Source: Trichoplax sp. H2 (lineage: Eukaryota; Placozoa; Uniplacotomia; Trichoplacea). From it: 64,000 nucleotides of DNA. Under the pieces are notes generated by a model that had not been told where the DNA came from, did no database searches, and saw only the letters and a list, made by a program, of their open reading frames with translations. Made by a program: the position numbers and the translations under genes. The stretch covers positions 46,877 through 110,876 of the forward strand of contig NOWV01000223.1 of assembly GCA_003344405.1 (NCBI GenBank). Direction: 5' to 3'. Shown here piece after piece: positions 13,474-27,600 of the stretch. Position 1 is the stretch's first letter. Each line of letters starts with the position of its first letter.

Positions 13474-14409
13474 GTCCTATGCGTTATTGTAATGTATGAT
13501 ATAACTCGCCGCGAAGAACGAGTAACGTGTGAGTAATGTGCTGAGCCTCGTTCGTTTAATTGGTTATTTATTAGTCATTGCCAATTAAAGTTGTTTCCTA
13601 GTTGTATCTACAGTAAACTGTACAGTTTATTAAGGGCTGTTTCCCTACCCGAACGTGTAATACTGAATTACTTCTAACCCTACAGTATCTAGTCACTCAA
13701 GGAGATTTACCCTATCTGTAGTGGTCAAAAATAGTTTATGATTTAAAATATTATTGTTAAATTTTACAGTAGTAGTATGTTTACCCTATCCCTATTTCAG
13801 TCAATTCAAGCAATATCTTATTTTAGCTTCGTATACTACTTCTTATTCTAAATTATATTTATTTAATATGGGCCTTGCGAGTGCAAGACCCCAAGATAGG
13901 TATTATTGTCATCCCTCACTTTGGGCCAATCATACGTCATTTACTCAGACGTACCGGTGTCACTTATCAAGGCGGCATACAGTCCCAATTGACCGCACTA
14001 TACCACTAACCTCCTTAGCGCTATCCACTAGGCCTATAACACCTGATAGAGTGCCTCTAGCACCGCTAATCTACTATCTTATTTATTCGGAGCTCAACAT
14101 AGTCTAGTTTTCCAATAGAACCATGTAAATGTTATGTTGCTTAATTACTATGTGTGCACCACAAGTTTGGTGGTAGGGTATAAAAGGAGGAACGAATACT
14201 CAGCTCCTTAGTTCGTGATTAGATAGTGTTTCGGCCACTCTATTAATAAAACTATACTAAACTCTTAGAACACTCTTATGCCTGTATGAGCATAAGTAGT
14301 ATAGGACTACTACTGTTACCTACCACACAGTAGACCTCCAGGTGTAGTGGAGATAGAAATAAGTAATCTATTAGTTTAGACTAGTAGTTCGTAAGTTACG
14401 TTTGTGATG
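13474..14409 (+). mobile_element. LTR-like element, family uncertain
   Basis: About 936 bp with clearly higher GC than its surroundings, flanked by TGCAT at 13469-13473 and 14410-14414. It contains TATAAAAGG near 14179 and AATAAAAC near 14244, the usual LTR spacing, plus a hairpin (CACCACAAGTTTGGTGG near 14157). The ends are not canonical TG/CA with this flank choice, so the exact limits and class are uncertain. A 117-codon open frame at 13754-14107 lacks any recognisable protein pattern. Confidence 0.5.
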
Positions 14410-14414
14410 TGCAT

Positions 14415-17400
14415 CTGCTCTGAATGCTTACAGCAATTACTTCTTAAATGGCTAAAATACTTTTTCTTCTTTCTATTTCTTTACGGTAATAATAGAATAA
14501 ATCTATAATAATACCTATTTTGATCTAGTCTAATTTATATCTCAAATTTTAGTGTGCTAGCACTTCATGGTGGTATAATATTACACATAAATAAATTTTA
14601 CCATAACTGGGCAATTACTACTAATGAATACCACCTGATGTATTACTATCACATTAGCCCTATAAAATGATAAGAATGCTCGGATTCAATATCTTTTAAA
14701 GCTACAGTTAACTAACAGGAAATTTATGGAAGTTATAAGAAAATCTTTTAGCTGCCTTTTATAAATCCTTAACATAGTCCGTACAGATTGTCTACTATCG
14801 CTATGTAAGCAATTTAAGGAAGTCCTGAGTAGTCATGATGAATAAAGAGTTCATTTAGATAAAATAGTACAATGGGAGTGTTAATCTATTGTCATTTCAA
14901 TCAAGTTGTTTATCATACTAGTTTTTTATGTCAAATTCAAACAAACATGGAAGAAATCCACTTGAATATGTATCTGCCAGGACATAAATTGAAATGTAGT
15001 GATACTATAATAATATCGCATGTGTCTCGAGAAAAGTGAATAAAGCGATGTTATTGTTCTTAGGAGTTGATCTATATCTTACTGTAAAATAGAACCTTGA
15101 AATTTGATACGTGAGATGTTCTTTATGATAGATGAGATCACTGTCAGTAACGACTATAATTTTTTGGACTGACCCAATTAACTTTTAACTTGATGAGGTA
15201 AACAATTAACGTCAATAACATTATATTGAGACGTAACTTGTTCGATTTAATCATTTCTCTAAAATACATTGAAATTAGAATAAAATTTTAACCAGATATT
15301 TTTAGCAACAATCAAGTATCATCTTACGTAACAATAACACGATCATAAAAGTCAATAAAGCTCAGCGTGATTTGAATAATCAGATACACCTGCTTGTCGC
15401 ATATGCACCTGCTTGTCATCAACTTGATATTATAGTCAATTGAATAGAATTTCATTCATGGTTATGACGTTAATAAATCATATCATTAGCAACTAGATTC
15501 TTGTTCAGTAACAACTATTCATTCGGATATGGATGGAGATATACTAAAACCTCAGTTAAAATACAACGTCTCCTGTATAAACATGAGCTACATAGAATCG
15601 CCACCATAGACATTGATTATGTTAGAATAATTGATTTCATACCTTCACTTATATGGGTAAAGATAGTCTATCAATGCATACATAATATTTTTTAATGAGT
15701 CATTTAATAATCTAATCATTTACAGCAACGAGCCTAGAAATTCTACAATACTTTAGAAACTTTGATAATAATTGAGGAAGAAATTACTATAGGGTTTGTC
15801 GATACCAATACGCTGAAAATGTGCGTATAATCTTTAACATAGAGGCTCAATCGATTGGTTTACCGTGAGAAAAATATTCAGAAGCTAAGGAAAGAAATAC
15901 TAGCAAATTTAATAGAGTTGATTTAAGACGATTACGCCAGAGGGATCAGTAAAAAGAACTTTACGTACAATTTGGTGAGTTATTGAATATTTGATAGCTA
16001 AAAATCTGAAAAGTAGCGTACATATTTTCGTTTTCAGTTGATTTTTCATTTTCATCTTGAATACATAACAACAAAACAATACAAAATAGTAACATCAGGT
16101 AAAATAGATTTTACCGATTATAATCATAGAATATCACAATTGACTATTTTGACGAAGAATATTCAAAGACGCATACGTTACTCTACCATATCTCCATCGC
16201 CAAATTATTTTGTCCGTATAGCTTTCTATTTCGATTACTTTATAACTTGTTCCATACTTAAAATGATATAGTAAAATGATACAGAAATCGTGAATGATTT
16301 ATTAGTTACAATCCTTCGTCACCCTTTAAAATAAGAAAGAAAAAACTTAACTTATTACCCTAAATATCGGCCGTTTACTGGGTATTGGTATTCAAATATT
16401 TAATGAGCCATAAGGATCATAGATCGATAAGATATCGTTTAACTTGCATAGGTAATAAAGGTTGACACAGGTTGTTATATAGCAGTAATCATAAATAAAA
16501 GTCGTTTAAAATATCATCGAGTTATCGCTGATTCTACTATAGTTAATATAATTTCATGACAAAAACATACTATAGCATATTAGTTGGGATTACTGTTGCA
16601 TTAAGTAAGCTCCATTGTGAGTAAAATGTAAGGGATAGAGATAAATCCTCGTTCTCATTTTTAAAAAATTTTTGGCATAATGAATTTACGTATATTCCTT
16701 AATCGAATATGATTTATTTTCCTTAAACTGCCAAGAAAGCTATTCGTTATAATGCTACTTTTACTTATTCTTCCTCGTTGCCAAATTTGATAATTTAAAT
16801 TTGTGAAGGAAACCCAGAAATTAACTATTCTATCTAGATATCGTCGCTAACAAAGTTACAGCTACTAAAATAGAGCGTATATATATACAGATTGTTACTT
16901 GAAGTAAAAACGTTGTTAGTGATTAATTCTTTAGCATAAAGAGCTATAAATATAATGAGTCTAAAAATATCAACTAATTCAGGCAACGCCCAATGTTTTA
17001 GTTACTTTAGAATTGAATTGAAATAAATAAGTGTTGCTCGATTACTGTGAAATTTTATTTAATGCCTTTCATATCAATACTATACAGAAAATTAAACCGC
17101 TAGTTGAAACACTAAAATTAATTGTAATATTACTATTTCTATTAAATTCTTATTCTCGCAAATTAAATACTACATCGTCATTATCAGATTCATAACGGAT
17201 TTCTACATTTAAGGCATAATGATTATCTACGATAATAACCCAGGATGATCTAAAACACTCTTATCACAATATGTTTATTCCGATTAATATAGTTAAATAA
17301 ATACTGTAAAACATGTTGCAAATCATTCAAAATAGAAATTTGAACGCATTATTTTTCAAAACTTAAAATAATATGAAGTCTTAGATTTACTCTTAATATA

Positions 17401-18668
17401 TCAAACAGGGTAGGTTCATCGTAAAGTAAACTAGACATCCCCCAAATATTAAAAAACCGTTATTGGTATCTTTATTGACATTAGGTCTATTTATTAAACG
17501 TAAGAATTATAAATTGCAGATATTAACCAACAAATTTTAGCAGCTTGAGGTTTTAAATAATTTAAATATCCGTATAGGCGGTATTGACACAATCTATTCC
17601 ATTGATTCCTGAGCCAAGCCTGAAATAAAAATGGAAACTATTACGACTTTAAAAATTATGATATCATACAACTGCAGCATGAACAATATGCATTATAATA
17701 ACTGTTCGTAAAGTAAACTAAGAATATCTAGAATATTTAGCATAAGTATATAGATTTCAAATGATGACAAAGCTAGTGCAGCTTGACTTTAAGTATGATT
17801 TATCAATCCAAGCATATATTGTTCACCAAAGCCTTTCGAATTTGGTTAATTTAACAATGTCAACTTTCAAAGTACTAGTATTTAGTGAACTTAGGTTGTA
17901 GATAAAGTCCATTTCTATATACAACCGGCATTATTAACTACTAAATATGACTGCTAACAATGATATCATCTGCTCAATATTATGTCAGTGACATAGGGTT
18001 GACATCATTTTTATTAGAAATTTAATTTTGATACATTGCTACTAATATAACTAGTTATCATATAGATATTTTGTTTAGGGTCAATCTACTACACTTTTTG
18101 ATCTGACATTATAGAAAATTTGAAGATAAACTCAATTATAATTTAAAATATAGCTTAATTATAGACTTCCTACATCGATTTTTCCTTTGAAATTAGATGT
18201 AATTGTAGACCGCTATAGTCTATGTAGCGGATATAAGGGGTGATTGAAATCTAGATATATTTTTGGTCAACATTTATATTTGGCAATCAGGCATCTTATT
18301 GTCAAAGGTACAAATTTCACTGAGACTTTCATATTTATTATAATAACTAGATATGATTGCAATAAATATGATTCATATAAAATTCTGAAGCTAGGTGACG
18401 AGCTTATAGCCTTATACTTTTTCAAGTACATTTCATAAAATTTGATAGTAAGTGTATAGGGTAAGGCCAAAAGTATAGTTTGATACATTAAATCCCTTTA
18501 TCCTGATAGTCTTCCGCTTTGGCGACAAAAAAAAATTCTTATTCTGAAATAATGCAGGGCAACATACGCGTAATAACAACTTTATATAGTATTAAATTTT
18601 TGTCACTAGCTTTACAAATATCCTAAATTTGTCATGTTAACCTATCCTTCATTTTTTGCTTAGGAAGC
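14415..18668. other. Intergenic between adhesion GPCR A and B
   Basis: AT-rich sequence with only short spurious open frames. I found no exon with a convincing splice context or protein motif, and no RNA gene. It presumably holds the upstream region of adhesion GPCR B, whose start codon is at 18669. Confidence 0.5.
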
Positions 18669-21600
18669 ATGCAGATTCACTTGAAATACTTTCTTCCGTT
18701 TGTAATTTGGATTTTTGGAATACAGGTGATTTAATCAATTAGCTAGATATCATTTTACTAATAATCTATAATTGCTTTCAAGGGATATTTTGATAGATAT
18801 TCAGATGGAATCGTATTCAACAATATAAACTAGGTTTAAGGGATTTCTGAATCCTCGTAGTATATGTTACTATTCTGACTATTCTTATTTAATTTCTTAC
18901 AGAAGCACATTCAGCCAACTTCAGGTAAAGTAAATTTTTAAACCGGTGTATGCTTTTTTTAACTTTATCGATAGATGAATTACTATTAAAATGAAATAAT
19001 TTAGTTCAGCAATCTCTTCTACCCTAATTAAGGAATGAGCTGCAAGATACGTCATAAAAATATTTAGTCGATTATTTACGTAAGCATACAGTGAAACTTG
19101 CAAACTAGTCATTTCAACAATAAAATAATTTTTGAATATAACTATAGTGGACTATGATCTAGCCTTATTTTAGAATTATGAGTTCAACTCAATAGATAAT
19201 CTAAACAAGAAAAAGTCATTTTTTGAAATTAAAAAATTATAAAACGACTTACGAAGACAATATTTTCAATTTCAATTTAAAAACTTACTACATTATCAAG
19301 TACAAAACATTTTTGCTTTTGTCTCCCTTTTGTAAAGATATAAATAATGGTGAGTGGAGATTTTGTTATCTTCCATAAATATTTGCGATCGTTTATCGCA
19401 AACAGCTTTATATATTAACTATATCCAAAACTTAATGGATAATCTCCATTGAGAGGTTCCTTTTTTCAAACAGATTTCTTATCCATTTATTATTTTATTA
19501 GTTTAAAAATCTTCGACAACAATTTAAGTCGTAGAGATCTTATCATAAATTTTCTCATTTAGGATAACACACAATAAGACGATAATATCTATATTTTATT
19601 GAAAAAAGTTTTATAAAACTTCCAATAATGATTAGATTCATCCTTAATATTAAATTATACTATTATTTAAAGCAGTAAACCTAGCTTATGAATGGTACCT
19701 CGATTAAAATGAAACTTCTGTCACATTGCAAAGTTCTAATTATTTTAAGTTTAGTTCTTTTTATTTTATTAAAGCTAAGCTTACTAAAATAAAAATTATA
19801 TGTGATATAAGAAATTTTAGCAAAATTCACTGAAGCCAGATTTATTTGATTAAAACATTAATTGACATCTCATTTACATACAATAATTGTAAATGATTAA
19901 TAATATACTATAGTGACGATAATTTTTCAATGGTTTTATTATTAATGTTTTGTTGTCATTAAATATTATAATACGCTTAGCGTATCTTCTTCACTAGCAT
20001 GTAGCATTTGCGACAAACGTCAATTTTTCTAACATCGTGCATTCGCGAATACTACATGAATCTAATTTAAAAATAATTTCCAAATTTCCTGCAACTTAAT
20101 TTCTTGTTCAATAGTAATGTTGTCATGTTTTTCTATTGATTTACGTCAAATTGTGATCATGACTCAAAATTATGGCAAACATGTTTTACTAATTCAGAGT
20201 TTAGAGCTCTTGAAGAATTTATAATAACAGATTTTCTTACTAATTCTCTAATGATCGAGATACTATTTAAAATAGTACAAACAGCTCTGACAGACAAGGA
20301 AAACTTCTTGCAACAGTTGACTTTAGAAAAAGACAGAGAACAATAACAACAGGAAAGCATAGCTACAAAAATACATTACTTAATTTATTAACAAAATAAA
20401 AATTGTGAACAAAATCTTTTAATACTGAGAGAACTTAGTATGAGAACTAGGCTTAAATCAATATACTTGAATCATCACTAGCATTCCTCATCTGTCTTAA
20501 TTATTGCGAATAGCCTAAATTTGATATCATTTTTAATTTATATCCAGTCTATTTCTATATAAAATGATAACAACCATATCTTATTTACGGCTTCAATACA
20601 GTCAATAACACCTTTTCGAGATTCATAGTTGCAAATAATGATTCCAAATTTTTTAGCTAGCTTTCACTTTATTATAGTTTGATAATATTTAAGTAGTTGA
20701 CTACAATTTACGAAATCTAAAGATTACTAATTAAACTTACAAAGCTTGTGTTCCAACGTACACTAATATAACGAAAACGGTTAATATCATTTCCTTAATA
20801 GCCCATAGTTATTTCTTGATAAACAGTATACTCATGTACTGTAGTTCTCTACTAAATATTTTAGAAATACTCAGACAACATAGGCGGCTTATAGTATAGA
20901 TATTAGACTGGATCATCATTTTCTTTAATTCGTTGAATAATCGTATTTGGAATTAATAGAATAAATAAGCAGATACGATAAACCTTATTAGCCTACTTTT
21001 AAGACTACGATCATTTTGATATAACAATAGATGACCTTTTACTAGATTTACTTTTCATTGTAAAATCTCTATCGGCCAAATCATCTCCAGACATCTTCCA
21101 CAATGCAATTAACTTCGCGAGATTTATTGTTCCAATTAGAACAAAATCAGATCCTTAGATTTAGCCAGGATCAAAGTAAACTGGATCACTTTATAGTCCA
21201 GTTTCCATCTTCATTTTGTGCTGTTAACTGGCTCTTATATTAACTAAAGTACTAGAGCTAATAAAATTAAAGGTCTCAATTTGAATGTATCTTTGACTTC
21301 ATATATTACATTTAAGCAATCTAAATTCGATGGATTGTATAATTATTAATTCGGTTATAAAAATATTAGTACAGTTTATCATGGCTGATTACTTGTTTTG
21401 CTGCATATTTATTAAATCTGACACGGTAAGGGTTACAATAAGGGTTAAATTATTATAAATCTTTAAGATAATAAGCGAAAATTACAAAGGTCTTGCATAT
21501 AATTTTGAGAAGATTTCATCGTCAAATAAGCTAATTTGAATTTAATGCAGGATCTGAGCCTTGTCCAGATGGTTGGCACTTTTATGGTCAAGACAATATC

Positions 21601-24600
21601 TGCTTACATTTAGTTGACAAGGCCGCTAAATTTGACGTAGCCAGGTCAATCTGCAAGGACGATTTTAAAGCTTGGCTTCTGTATATTAATGGTGCTGACA
21701 AGGAAAACTTTATAAATACTAAGATTATCAGTGATAAGTATGAATTTTATTGGCTTGGATTGAAAGACGTTATTGGTGATGATAAGCCAGAGTCTCATAG
21801 ATGGCTAGCTCAGAATAAAACCTTGACGGAAAACAGTTATACGAATTGGGCTAATGATAAACAGCCCAATATCCGTTCACATGAATGCGCCATCATCTGT
21901 TTCCAGCAAAAGCCTAAATGGTTGGAAGAAAAATGTTACTTAAATAATAAATATATCTGTGAAAAAGGTATAGTTGTATTGTTAATTGATCTTCATTTTT
22001 AAAACCAAACAATAAGCATATAATGCCTTTCTAAATCGGTTTAATATATTGATCGACAAGTTTTTGCCATATTATACCTGAATTTAGTCATTTAGTGATC
22101 ACTTCTCCATTACAGTTATTAAGTATGCTTTGAATAAGTGTTTTCTTTAGGCTTATTCTTTGCCATACATTAGGAAAATTTTACTTAAAGATTCACTATT
22201 CTATTTAATTTTAATGCAGCTGCCGATAGTAAGAAATTTATTAAATCTAGTAAAATCTCTTAATATTCTTTATTCTTATAAAAAATACTAACTAAAAATT
22301 GAGCAATGTTTCTCTTTACTTAGCTGCAAACCCTTCAGCAACGTCATCCGTAACAAAAACTTCCTTCGGTAAGTTTGTTGAAGAAATTTTTTGTAGCTTG
22401 AAATTTGTCGTAGTTGATTTCTATTAAAAATTTACTAAATATTACGGAAGCGAATAAATTACGGTATTTCATTTAGTAATTGTATCATTCTCAGAACGAC
22501 AAAATTATAAGAATGTTAAAGATTTAATTCATTTACATGTAAATGCTAATTTAATGAGTATTAAATTAGCTCGTATAATGATCGAAATTATTTTTATCAT
22601 TTGGCTCTGAGTTTATGCCATTCTTAACAGTGATATTAGGTATGCATCACAGATTCTACTAAATCAACTAAATTAAGCTGGGCTAATTTTATCACAGCTA
22701 TCATAATACAAACATAAGAACAACTATAGCTATTTCTAATTTTTAACGTTATAAAGCGTCCTTACGGCTATCTTACAAATAAATGTAGCCACAGAGTGGA
22801 TCATTTCTGCCAAAATTTCAAAAAGCTCATAAAAAGTAGCTGACAACCCTAGTATCATATGTTGTAAGGAAAATGTTTGTCTATGAAATACCTAAGCTAA
22901 CGTTACTTGTTTCTTTTGCTGTTTCAAAAAGTATGATATTTACTGCAACTATTTCTTACCAGTTGATTCTGAAATCACGCCATCACCAACAACAATATTA
23001 GGTATAATTTCTAGCCACATATGATTATTCCTAAATTAGAATAAGAATACACTCGCAACTATGAAATGAAAACTTAAAAAGGATAGATAGTCCAGATACA
23101 ATAACGTCTAAAAATAAATATGCTGCTAATCTTCATAATTTATGAACGCTATTTTGTATCAATCCAAAGATTTCTAGCAGTTTAAACAACAAAAGCAGTC
23201 AATGCGACTATTGCACTAAAATAGATTAAATTGTAGTAATAAGTCACTAATGATAGTTGACAACGCTAATATTGAGTATTAAATATAGCAGCAACCGCTG
23301 TCAGCTACGAATGTTTAGCTGATGATCAGAATAATGATACCTGCTGCAGTGTAAATTATAGTGACTAATAACAGTCAGAAATCCATACAAGCATCTATAT
23401 GCCTATTTACGATTTCTGCGAAATATTTACGAGCAACACTACCTGATTTGCAACAAGGTTTCAGACTGCATTTTCTAGCCTATACTACTGTAATTTATGA
23501 ATAGCAATTAGTTGGTATTTCTAAGTAGATTTAAATATGATTAAACACAGCGACACCTCCAAATTTTCTGGAAAATCGCAATCTAATTTATTGTCGCCGC
23601 TTTTATAGGCTTCGTTATCTAAACCGATTTAACTGCACGAATCACATTTTCTATTTGAAATTAGCCAAATTAATACTCTAAAGAACCTCTATCTTACTAA
23701 GATATTTCATCTAAACTTAAAAATCGTGCTTTCAACCTTAACATCCTTTGAAGCAATAGACATAATTTAGTTAAACTAGTAGGTAGTTACTATTTTATTC
23801 TATCTAATCCTAAATTAAGAATTGCTAACACATCAACTGTTAACCTCTAAAATTAAAATTAAAAAGAACATAAACATTACCGAAACATACGTACATCATT
23901 TTGAACGTAATATAGAAATAATATACTTTTCACTAAGATAGCTTCTTACCAGCTGTATAGAAGGATACGATAGTATAAATCATGCTTAAATAATTAAACT
24001 TATACTTAATAATATAAAGTAGCGTTCAAAGCTGCAAAATAATGATTTAAGACTTATGGCAATAGTCAGTATCAGATAAATATTTCGGTACGTAATAAAA
24101 TAGCAGCAAGTGATCTTTTATTGTACAACGAGAAATAGAAAATTTGTACTTTAGTGCTACAAATCGAAATCTGTAACAAGAACAAGTTAAACCGTTATAG
24201 AAATTACACACTACAATTCTTCGAGTCTGCAGTCAGGTTTATCCTCCTTGACATCTACCTACAGTACGACTCTGTATACTGACCATCCCCTATTGTCAGG
24301 ATTAACAGTTACCCAGCACTAGTCTCTATCATAACTGAACTCAAACTTTACTGAAAAGTTAGCCAATTTATAGTCAATTTGCCTAAACATTAATTATCAG
24401 TTTATGCATAATTTTATAAAACTATCCAGTTATCTATTAAAACAGGTATAACGTCATATATAAATTCATGCTAGCACATTTCTAGGTAAATTAGCTTATT
24501 GGAATCTATGTTGCGACAACTACGCAACAGCTACTCCGCAATAATCAGTCTACATATAATATTTTTGTAGCTTACTTAGCTACAACTTCATAATGTATTG

Positions 24601-27600
24601 ATACATTTTCTTACCAGCAGGTTACCAGACAACACCACTTCCAACAGTAATATCAGGTATAGCTCATAAACTCTGACGATTACTTGTATTTAGCAATAAA
24701 TTTTCATCTGCATAATAGTAAAGGCTATTCTAAAACCAAATTGCAACTATTCCGATATATATACTTGAAATAAAAAGCTTGTAAATCAGTAACATATAAT
24801 ATTTTTGTAGCTATTTACATTTCAGTCAGATTTGTATAACATTTTGATAATATTTTCCTCCTGCAAGTAGGTTACCTAACTACACCACTTCCAACAATAA
24901 TATCAGGTATAGCTTATAAATTTTGATGATTATTTGTGCTAAGTAATAAATCCCATCTGCATAAAGCCAAAGTGTAACCTAATGAAAATTACAACCATTT
25001 TGATACTTGTACACAGGTACAAATTTGGATAGCAATTAATAAATTACAATAGATACTGCATGTAAAACCTTCTACTGCACTTCGTATTAAAGTATCGTGC
25101 AAAATAGATATGAGACTGTAATAGACTCTTTGCACCTACGTTACTTCAGCGTTTCATCATCAGCCACAGCCCACTAACATACTATAAAGTACTAGTGCCC
25201 CATGGTTGTCTACCAAAATGGTAAACAACTGGGTTAATTAATTACTATTGCCTAATTTATAATTTACGGAGCTACACTTCGTAACAGGTGTATTATACAA
25301 AGTTTCTATCCAAACAGGAATACAGTACTGTAGAATGCTAACTTGCTTAAAAATCTATATCGTTTTACATTAATTCTTGAGTTTTATTTGTTCTTTAATT
25401 TGACATTTAGCTATAACAAGTGGTTTATCTACGACATTAATACAAAATGGTAAGTAGAAACTAAGGGTATCAAATAAGATTACAAATCCAGTTGGAGAAA
25501 ATTTAACTTAAAGGCTTGATTAACGTAGGAAGTATCAGGTGTTCTTGTTATTATCTAATTTGTTCTTCTCTTTCAGATTTCTCTACTACCACAACCTTAT
25601 TAGGTTTGCTGATCTTAATTAGATCTTAGAGATGTAATTCGACATATTTAGATCCTTAATTAATTTTTTACTACAGAAATTTCTTATACCAGTACTTGTA
25701 AGTTGAGATTAGACACTGTTAGGAAATGATAAAGTAAGAGTTATCTCCTGAGTTACATTTTTGCAATTGATAATAACTGTTTAGATACAACAAGTATCTC
25801 CCTATCAACCGAACATGAAAATATTGACAGTACTTTTGGTACAGTAATAGTAATTTTCATTATTTCACTTATCTAGTAGAGTATGGTACAATTAAATTTG
25901 CTTTCATCATTTCACATACTTTTCTTTATCATTCTACAAGCAGAATTTTCATCTATAAAAACTGCAAGTTCGCAAAATACTATTATATTGCTGTCTGATA
26001 CCTATATTCATGCAACAAGAGCAAGTACAGCCAGATTTGGTAAATAAGTGTAATCTAAATTTAATATTGCAAGCTAATAAGCTTAAAAATAATAGCTGAA
26101 AATGGTAAAATAAAAAGAAATCGGGTTATATTCAATAGGCCTCGAGTCGACAATTGGTTATTCTGAACCGATAATATCATCTACAACTTCTAATATTAGT
26201 GTAATATCTATGCCTTCACTTATCGACACTAACGAAATATCACCCTTTACAGTTGCCGATAGCGGGGGATTATCCTTGTCTACAGCTTTTGAAGATGCCA
26301 GAGTATCATCACCTACAACTATTGAAGAAAATAGATTATCATCATCTACAGTTATTGAAAATAATCGATTATTGCCATCTACAGTAGCTGAAAATGATAG
26401 GTTATCATTAGATACAGCCATAATAGGTAACAGATTGTCAGCATCTACATCAGTTATAAATGATAGATTATCGTCGAATACAGGCATGGAAGATGACAGA
26501 TTATCGTTATCTACAGAAGTTAAAAATGGCAGATTATCATCAGATACAGCCACTGAAGATGACAGGTTATTCTCATCTACAGTTGTTAAAAATGATAAAT
26601 TATCATCAGATATAACCACTGAAGATGACAGACTAACATCACCTACAGCTACGGAAGATGACAAATTATCATCATCTGCAGTCATCGAAAATACATCGCT
26701 AGCAGCATCCATAGCTATTAAAACTGATACTTTTAGTGCATGGTCAACCGATTTCAGCGTTTCAATATCAGGTATATATATATTATTTTTTATTACCGAT
26801 GCCATTTATAAGATAGCAATCCTTTCATTAATGGAAATTTAAATGTTGATATTTATAGAATTTGTGCATGAAAGCTTTCTATCGACCTTTAACCGATTAT
26901 TTTCTTAGCATAGATATTTATTACTAACGAAATTAAACAGTTATCTTTCCAAATTAGAGAATTTCTTCAATATTGCGATCAAATCCATCATTAAATCTAA
27001 GGAATAACTTATTTCGTTTTCTGTAACTTTTTCTTTTAACAAGATACGCAAGATACTTACCAAGCTTACTCTACTAAAAGCGAATCGCTCATCACCGGAT
27101 ATACTACAACCTCAGATGCAAACGAAACATCTTCTACCAATTTACGTAGTTCTGGTAATATGTTCATATTTGATTACGGAACAAAGACTTTTTCTTTAAG
27201 AACGGAACCGAATATCTATTTAACTAATGATGACAACATTGAATCAGTTTTTACGTTCTCTATTCCAGATTTTAACTGTTATCCACTGCCTACATGTTAT
27301 TCATCTAAATTCTCATCGCAATCTACCGTAAATAATAATCAACATATCATTACAAATATAGATAAACTAAGCAGTGTATCCTTCAAATCTTTAACAGGTA
27401 AGTCGTAGAAATTCTAAAAGTAATGAACTAGTAGCACATTCAGAATAATGTCAATGCTAATATAAATTTACAATCCATAATTTGCTCATTCTATTCACTA
27501 AACCTACCAAATATTTAATAGCATCCTCAGCTACTGATGTACCTACGAATCAGACTTTCCTCCATCCTACACTTGCACATCAAGACACTACCCTTAATCC

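Noticed and set aside
13754-14107. 117-codon open frame in the GC-richer LTR-like element
   Set aside because: No domain, leader or splice context; lies inside a probable mobile element.
26158-26805. 215-codon minus-strand open frame
   Set aside because: Exact antisense of the 33-bp coding repeat; the period keeps stops out of this frame. The plus strand has the correct splice phases and joins the receptor.
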